Part shown: positions 10,314-13,015 of the stretch, one piece after another
Numbering within the stretch: position 1 is the stretch's first letter
Layout: every line of letters starts with the position of its first letter
NCBI GenBank assembly: GCA_023416455.1
Contig: JAEZHQ010000632.1
Coordinates: 1-13,015, forward strand
Direction: 5' to 3'
Length of the DNA: 13,015 nucleotides
Source of the DNA: Pseudomonadota bacterium
GTDB lineage: Bacteria; Pseudomonadota; Alphaproteobacteria; Azospirillales; Azospirillaceae
Notes under the pieces: generated by a model
Databases searched by the model: none
What the model was told of the DNA's origin: nothing
Seen by the model: only the letters and a program-made list of their open reading frames with translations
Translations under genes and position numbers: made by a program

Positions 10314-10413
10314 AGCGGATCGCGTAAAACCGGAATCGATTCGCAGCGTGAATCCGCTCGCAAAACAAAAGCCTGGGGTCTCGTGCGTTCCAGATGAAAC
10401 GCACGAGACTCCA
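10311..10413 (+). repeat. Dispersed two-hairpin intergenic repeat, copy 1
   Basis: A 103-bp element runs from TAAAGCGGAT to GAGACTCCA. Its first half forms a hairpin with arms AGCGGAT...ATCCGCT plus CGCG/CGTG, and contains the palindrome GAATCGATTC. Its second half is a hairpin with GTCTCGTGCGTT (10378-10389) pairing with AACGCACGAGAC (10398-10409). Its TAA is the stop of the upstream gene. It lies between convergent genes. Confidence 0.9.
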
Positions 10414-10471
10414 ACCGGACAATCCCGATCGTTGGCGATGCTCTTTCATCCCCGGCGGTGAAGATCCGACA

Positions 10472-10720
10472 TCAGCCGTCCTGGCCGCCGGACTGCCGGA
10501 TCGCGCCCATCTGGGTGATCAGCCGCTCGATGGCCTGCGCGGCCCTCGCGTGCTGGGGCTCCAGCGGGTCGGAACGGCCCACCGCACAATGCGCCGCGGC
10601 CGCATCCTCCAGGACCCCGCGCGCCTCCTCGACCCCCAGCACACCCTTCTCCACCAGCGCGATCAGCAGCGATTCGCAGATCGAAAGCGCCGCCATCCCC
10701 GCCGCGTCCTGCGCCCCCAT
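10472..10720 (-). CDS. Small helical hypothetical protein (about 82 aa)
   Basis: The minus-strand frame encodes MGAQDAAGMAALSICESLLI, then ALVEKGVLGVEEARGVLEDA, and ends in AIERLITQMGAIRQS plus a short tail. The amphipathic helix pattern (SICESLLIALVEKGVLGVEEAR) resembles a conserved small alphaproteobacterial protein whose name I do not know. No TM or enzymatic motif is seen. I chose the ATG at 10720 because the frame upstream becomes Gly/Arg/Ala low-complexity over repetitive DNA (a 13-bp tandem repeat and a GC-only block). An ATG at 10694-10696 is an alternative. The frame stays open up to 10822, giving 116 aa, if that low-complexity part is translated. It converges on the preceding gene, with repeat copy 1 between them, and is divergent from the Crp/Fnr regulator. 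Confidence 0.6.
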   Translation of the reverse strand: MGAQDAAGMAALSICESLLIALVEKGVLGVEEARGVLEDAAAAHCAVGRSDPLEPQHARAAQAIERLITQMGAIRQSGGQDG

Positions 10721-10746
10721 GCCCCGTCCCCATGCCCCGTCCCCAT
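10715..10746. repeat. 13-bp tandem repeat, about 2.5 units
   Basis: CCCCATGCCCCGT is repeated at 10715-10727 and 10728-10740, with CCCCAT again at 10741-10746. On the minus strand each unit presents an ATG and a G-rich SD-like stretch just ahead of the small hypothetical gene. The unit length is not a multiple of three, so the ATGs fall in different frames. Confidence 0.85.
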
Positions 10747-10975
10747 CCCACGAAAACGGCGCGCGGACCGCCCCGGCGCCGCGGCCGGCCCCGCGGCCGG
10801 CGCCGCGCAACCGCGTGGTCAACAGCGCCGGCCGGAGGGCATCCCCACCCCCACCGGAAATTCATAGGCTCTTTAACTTATGTTATGGCCGCCCGGTGCG
10901 AATGCCTCAATCGTTGGTGGCTCCCCGGAAGCGGGCTGGAGGCGCGCCTTGCGCTGCGGCTAAACATGGCGAGCG
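10721..10975. other. Divergent intergenic region before the Crp/Fnr regulator
   Basis: It holds the 13-bp tandem repeat, a GC-only self-complementary block with two CCGCGGCCGG units (about 10779-10800), and an AT-rich island at 10858-10888 (including TTTAACTTATGTTATGG) that stands out from the GC-rich background. The island is the most likely promoter position for the regulator and perhaps the divergent small gene. I could not fit a convincing -35/-10 pair or a Crp/Fnr-type TTGAT-N4-ATCAA box. Confidence 0.45.
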
Positions 10976-11797
10976 ATGGAAGACGAACGCACCATGACAC
11001 CCGACCCGGCCGCGTCCCCGCCGGCCAGCCCCCTGTGCCTGAAGCTCGCCGGCTATCTCACGCTCACCGGCGGCGAGAAAGGCTTCCTGGGCGAGCTTGA
11101 ACGGACCGTCGTCCGCCTGCCCGCCCGCACCGACCTCCTTCACCAGGGCGAGCGCTACGACGGCGTCCGGGTCATGCGCAAGGGCTGGGCGATCCGCCAC
11201 AAGGCGCTCCCCGACGGCCGCCGCCAAGTGATCAACTTCGTCCTGCCGGGCGACATCATCGGCTTCTACAGCACCCTGTTCGAGACGGCCGACCACAGCG
11301 TCACCACCCTGACCGCCGCGGAGGTGGCGAACTTCCCCACCGAACACGTCGCCGAACTCTTCCGCAGCTTCCCGCGGCTGGCGGCGGCGCTGGCCTGGGC
11401 CGGGGCCAGGGAGGAGGCGATCGTCGCCGAACGGCTGCTCAGCCTCGGCCGGCGGACCGCGCTGGAGCGCACCGCCCACCTCATCGTCGAGCTGCTGCGC
11501 CGCCTCAGCGTCGTCGACATGGCCACCGACGGCCGCTTCATCCTGCCGGTCACCCAGGAGATCCTGGCCGACGCCCTCGGCCTCAGCATCGTGCACATGA
11601 ACCGGACCCTGCGGCGGCTGCGCGACAGCGGCCTGATCGACCTCACCGGCCAGCGGATCACGGTGAACGACCCCAGGCAGCTCGCCTCCGTCGGCCAGTT
11701 CGACGAGCTGTACCTGCACCTCATCCGCGCCCCGAAACGGCTGGAGCACGCCTTTGCGGCCGACCGGCGGCCACGCCAGCGCGCCCCTTCGGCTTGA
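10976..11797 (+). CDS. Crp/Fnr family transcriptional regulator
   Basis: A 273-aa DNA-binding regulator. The N-terminal effector domain (about 35-140) has the cNMP-binding-domain beta-roll pattern, including GWAIRHKALPDGRRQVINFV and LPGDIIGFYS (90-99). A long dimerisation helix (about 135-175) leads to a winged helix with the Crp-type HTH TQEILADALGLSIVHMNRTL (193-212), followed by LRDSGLIDL and a short wing (QRITVND). Only one Cys (C21) lies N-terminal and there is no Cys cluster, so an Fnr-type [4Fe-4S] oxygen sensor is unlikely; the effector is unknown. The start is ATG at 10976; ATG at 10994 would remove six residues. SDs are weak for both. It is divergent from the small hypothetical gene. 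Repeat copy 2 begins 8 bp after the stop. Confidence 0.9.
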   Translation: MEDERTMTPDPAASPPASPLCLKLAGYLTLTGGEKGFLGELERTVVRLPARTDLLHQGERYDGVRVMRKGWAIRHKALPDGRRQVINFVLPGDIIGFYSTLFETADHSVTTLTAAEVANFPTEHVAELFRSFPRLAAALAWAGAREEAIVAERLLSLGRRTALERTAHLIVELLRRLSVVDMATDGRFILPVTQEILADALGLSIVHMNRTLRRLRDSGLIDLTGQRITVNDPRQLASVGQFDELYLHLIRAPKRLEHAFAADRRPRQRAPSA

Positions 11798-11805
11798 CCC
11801 TCATG

Positions 11806-11907
11806 AGAGCGGACCGCGTCGAATCGGAATCGATTTGAAGCGTGAATCCGCCCGCAGAACAAAGGCATGGAGTTTCGTGCGTTTCCGATGAAACGCACGA
11901 AACTCTA
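11806..11907 (+). repeat. Dispersed two-hairpin intergenic repeat, copy 2
   Basis: About 102 bp from AGAGCGGACCGCG to GAAACTCTA. The first hairpin keeps GCGGA/TCCGC arms and the GGAATCGATTTGAAGCGTGA core. The second is AGTTTCGTGCGTTT (11871-11884), a 6-nt loop CCGATG, then AAACGCACGAAACT (11891-11904), a perfect 14-bp stem. It begins 8 bp after the Crp/Fnr gene stop, in the same orientation as copy 1. Confidence 0.9.
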
Positions 11908-11977
11908 ACATAGGAGAATGCGGCGGGGGGCCGCGCGCCTTAGGGTCCGCCGGACCTCAACCATCCGGCAGCCGACC

Positions 11978-12169
11978 ATGAACCATCCCCTGACGCCTCC
12001 CCCTTGCGATCCCCCGCGCTGCTGCCGATGCGGCGAGCCGATCCTGGTGGGACAGCCGCGCTGGGCCGGCGACCCGGAGCAGCGGCCCTGGCACTACGGC
12101 TGCGCCGACGCCGAGGGGCTGACGATGCGGGCCGGCACGCGCGGCGGCCCGCTTCCCGGCTGGCGCTGA
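11978..12169 (+). CDS. Small Cys-rich putative zinc-binding protein (63 aa)
   Basis: A 63-aa frame with a compact metal-site pattern: PPRCCRCGEPILVGQPRW followed by PWHYGCADAEG. The Cys-x2-Cys pair with a downstream His-x2-Cys resembles half of a LIM/treble-clef or zinc-ribbon knuckle. Function is not known. I chose ATG 11978 because the upstream in-frame ATG at 11918 has its AGGAG only 1 nt away and would add an Arg-rich low-complexity leader. No strong SD precedes 11978. The gene follows repeat copy 2 and precedes the VOC gene on the same strand. Small size leaves some doubt, but the CxxCGEPI...WH..C pattern is hard to explain as a shadow frame. Confidence 0.6.
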   Translation: MNHPLTPPPCDPPRCCRCGEPILVGQPRWAGDPEQRPWHYGCADAEGLTMRAGTRGGPLPGWR

Positions 12170-12229
12170 GCGGCCGGCACGGGTCCGGCGGGAGCGGGCT
12201 TCCTCCCCATGGCCGGCGGTCCGCCCCAG

Positions 12230-12255
12230 CCTCCTGACAGGACGTTGTCAGGAGG
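12230..12255. promoter_or_regulatory. 10-bp perfect inverted repeat, putative operator upstream of the VOC gene
   Basis: CCTCCTGACA (12230-12239), a 6-nt centre GGACGT, then TGTCAGGAGG (12246-12255). An AT-containing GGTATAAG lies just 3' (12261-12268) and could be a -10 element, which would put the palindrome over the -35 region. That is typical of a repressor or activator site. A hairpin attenuator in the transcript is the alternative reading. Confidence 0.55.
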
Positions 12256-12314
12256 GGATAGGTATAAGGGGGGTGTGCCGGCACGCGACCCCCACCCTTC
12301 CCAGGAGCCCATCC

Positions 12315-12695
12315 ATGACCACGCCCACCGTCGCCGCCTGGTTCGAGATCCCCGCGGCCGACTTCGCCCGCGCCGTGCGCTTCTACGAGACCGTCTTCGC
12401 AATCGCGCTGACGCGGGAGGGCTGCCCGAACACGGGCCAGCGCCTGGGCATCTTCCCCCACGCCGACGGCGCCGCGTCCGGCTGCATCATCGAGGGCGAC
12501 GGCCTCGCCCCCGGAGCCACCGGCACCGTCGTCTACCTGAACGGCGGGGACGATCTTGCCGGGCCGCTCGGCCGCGTCGCCGCCGCCGGCGGCACGGTGC
12601 TCGTGCCCAAGACGCTGATCACCGAGGAGATCGGCCACTTCGCCCTGTTCACCGACAGCGAAGGCAACCGCGTCGGCCTGCACTCCAGGCATTAG
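12315..12695 (+). CDS. VOC family protein (glyoxalase/bleomycin-resistance fold)
   Basis: A 126-aa protein of the vicinal oxygen chelate superfamily. It begins with TTPTVAAWFEIPAADFARAV, the usual betaalpha-beta start, continues with RFYETVF, and ends with ITEEIGHFALFTDSEGNRVGLHS, the conserved C-terminal beta-hairpin of the second module. Members bind a divalent metal and act as lyases, dioxygenases or binding proteins; the substrate here cannot be named. The start is ATG 12315 with AGGAG 7 nt upstream; a GTG at 12273 in frame is rejected for lack of an SD and a non-family leader. The promoter region contains a strong palindrome, so it is probably controlled by a dedicated regulator. The stop TAG is the first three bases of repeat copy 3. 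Confidence 0.88.
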   Translation: MTTPTVAAWFEIPAADFARAVRFYETVFAIALTREGCPNTGQRLGIFPHADGAASGCIIEGDGLAPGATGTVVYLNGGDDLAGPLGRVAAAGGTVLVPKTLITEEIGHFALFTDSEGNRVGLHSRH

Positions 12696-12795
12696 AGCGG
12701 ATCGCGTAAAATCGGAATCGATTTGAAGCGTGAATCCGCTCGCAAAACAAAAGCCTGGAGTTTCGTGCGTTTCAGATTAAACGCACGAAACTCTA
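12693..12795 (+). repeat. Dispersed two-hairpin intergenic repeat, copy 3
   Basis: 103 bp from TAGAGCGGATCGCG to GAAACTCTA. Hairpin A (12695-12741): GAGCGGAT/ATCCGCTC, CGCG/CGTG and AAATCG-GAAT-CGATTT nest in one long imperfect stem. Hairpin B (12756-12795): AGTTTCGTGCGTTT with AAACGCACGAAACT around a 6-nt loop, extended by three outer pairs. The ends TAGAG/CTCTA are complementary. It supplies the VOC stop codon. Confidence 0.92.
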
Positions 12796-12873
12796 GCGGG
12801 GACCGCATCGGGCCGGAAAGGATTCGAAGCGTGAATCCGCCCGCAGAACAAAGCTATGGAGTTCGTGCGTTTC
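12794..12873 (+). repeat. Dispersed repeat, copy 4, truncated in hairpin B
   Basis: Abuts copy 3 head-to-tail. It retains a degenerate 5' part (TAGCGGGGACCGC), the core GGATTCGAAGCGTGAATCCGC and the linker CCGCAGAACAAAG. It then has the left arm of hairpin B (GAGTTCGTGCGTTT, one T shorter), breaking off before the right arm at about 12873. The linker matches copy 2 better than its neighbour copy 3. Confidence 0.8.
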
Positions 12874-12876
12874 ATA

Positions 12877-12913
12877 CCGGCGGCGCCGGAACACTTCCAT
12901 TGAGCGCCGCCGG
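12877..12913. other. Long GC inverted repeat with nested inner hairpin
   Basis: CCGGCGGCGC (12877-12886) pairs perfectly with GCGCCGCCGG (12904-12913). Inside the 17-nt loop GGAA-CAC-TTCC forms a second stem. It directly follows the break point of repeat copy 4. Confidence 0.7.
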
Positions 12914-12925
12914 CAAAGCCCGACA

Positions 12926-12947
12926 GATCAATGCGATAGCATTGATC
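12926..12947. other. Perfect 9-bp inverted repeat with GATA loop
   Basis: GATCAATGC (12926-12934), GATA, GCATTGATC (12939-12947). It lies between the two larger hairpins in the convergent intergenic region and could be an operator-like palindrome or a transcript hairpin. Confidence 0.65.
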
Positions 12948-12949
12948 GA

Positions 12950-12998
12950 GGGGATGATGCGGACGGCGCCTTCACAGCACCGTCCGCATCAGATCCCC
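12950..12998 (-). terminator. Strong hairpin at the 3' end of the right-edge minus-strand gene
   Basis: ATGCGGACGG (12957-12966) pairs perfectly with CCGTCCGCAT (12980-12989). GGGGAT (12950-12955) pairs with ATCCCC (12993-12998) as an outer extension. It overlaps the presumed stop codon of the minus-strand gene. There is no T-tract after the stem, so it may stop transcription with Rho or protect a 3' end. Confidence 0.5.
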
Positions 12999-13015
12999 AG
13001 CCGCGCCTTTTCCAG
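12989..13015 (-). CDS. C-terminal tail of a minus-strand gene (8 codons plus stop)
   Basis: Reading in from the right edge, the minus strand gives LEKARLGI then TGA (12989-12991). A strong hairpin overlaps and follows the stop, as expected for a gene end. Eight residues are too few to name a family. It would converge on the VOC gene. Confidence 0.4.
   Translation of the reverse strand: MEKARLGI

Noticed and set aside
10458..10997. Plus-strand frame of 179 codons opposite the small helical protein
   Set aside because: Its product is Ser/Ala/Pro low-complexity, whereas the minus-strand frame gives a regular amphipathic helical protein.
10907..11749. Minus-strand frame opposite the Crp/Fnr gene, and a similar one at 11940-12692 opposite the VOC gene
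   Set aside because: Both are antisense shadows of genes with recognisable domains.
10311..12873. CRISPR array or insertion-sequence interpretation of the repeats
   Set aside because: Copies are separated by whole genes, contain internal hairpins, have no regular spacers, and no transposase or Cas gene is present. I could not find convincing target-site duplications.

Overview
The window is very GC-rich, with codon third positions almost all G or C. The gene content points to an alphaproteobacterium, probably a Rhodospirillales/Azospirillum-like organism (inference). Clues are a PleD-type REC-GGDEF protein, an Hsp20 gene paired with a DUF1150 gene, and a ROSE-like RNA thermometer in front of that Hsp20. 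No rRNA, tRNA, CRISPR array or transposase was seen.

Left part, minus strand (1-5016): a gene cut by the left edge (N-terminus only), then a two-gene signalling operon. The operon encodes a membrane hybrid histidine kinase (Cache-like sensor, PAS, HisKA, HATPase, two receiver domains, HPt) that overlaps by ATGA with a REC-GGDEF diguanylate cyclase. Together they should convert an extracytoplasmic signal into phosphorelay and c-di-GMP output. A divergent intergenic region (5017-5377) holds a plausible sigma70 promoter for the kinase.

Middle, plus strand (5378-9005): a GtrB/DPM1-like GT2 glycosyltransferase with a repetitive Ala/Gly tail overlaps a GtrA-like membrane protein, a polyprenyl-phosphate sugar synthesis and flipping pair. 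A FAD oxidoreductase of the L-2-hydroxyglutarate oxidase type follows. Next is a heat-shock unit: a sigma32-like promoter, a ROSE-like 5' leader, an IbpA-type Hsp20 and a DUF1150 protein.

Right part (9006-13015): a helical protein of unknown function, a small minus-strand helical protein, a Crp/Fnr-family regulator, a tiny Cys/His zinc-binding-type protein, a VOC-fold protein with a strong palindrome upstream, and the last codons of a minus-strand gene. This part carries three full copies and one truncated copy of a roughly 103-bp two-hairpin intergenic repeat. All are in the same orientation, and each full copy sits at the 3' end of a plus-strand gene. Two copies supply that gene's stop codon, and one hairpin shows compensatory base changes. 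The repeat family, the hairpin cluster at the right end and the putative ROSE thermometer are the most notable non-coding signals.
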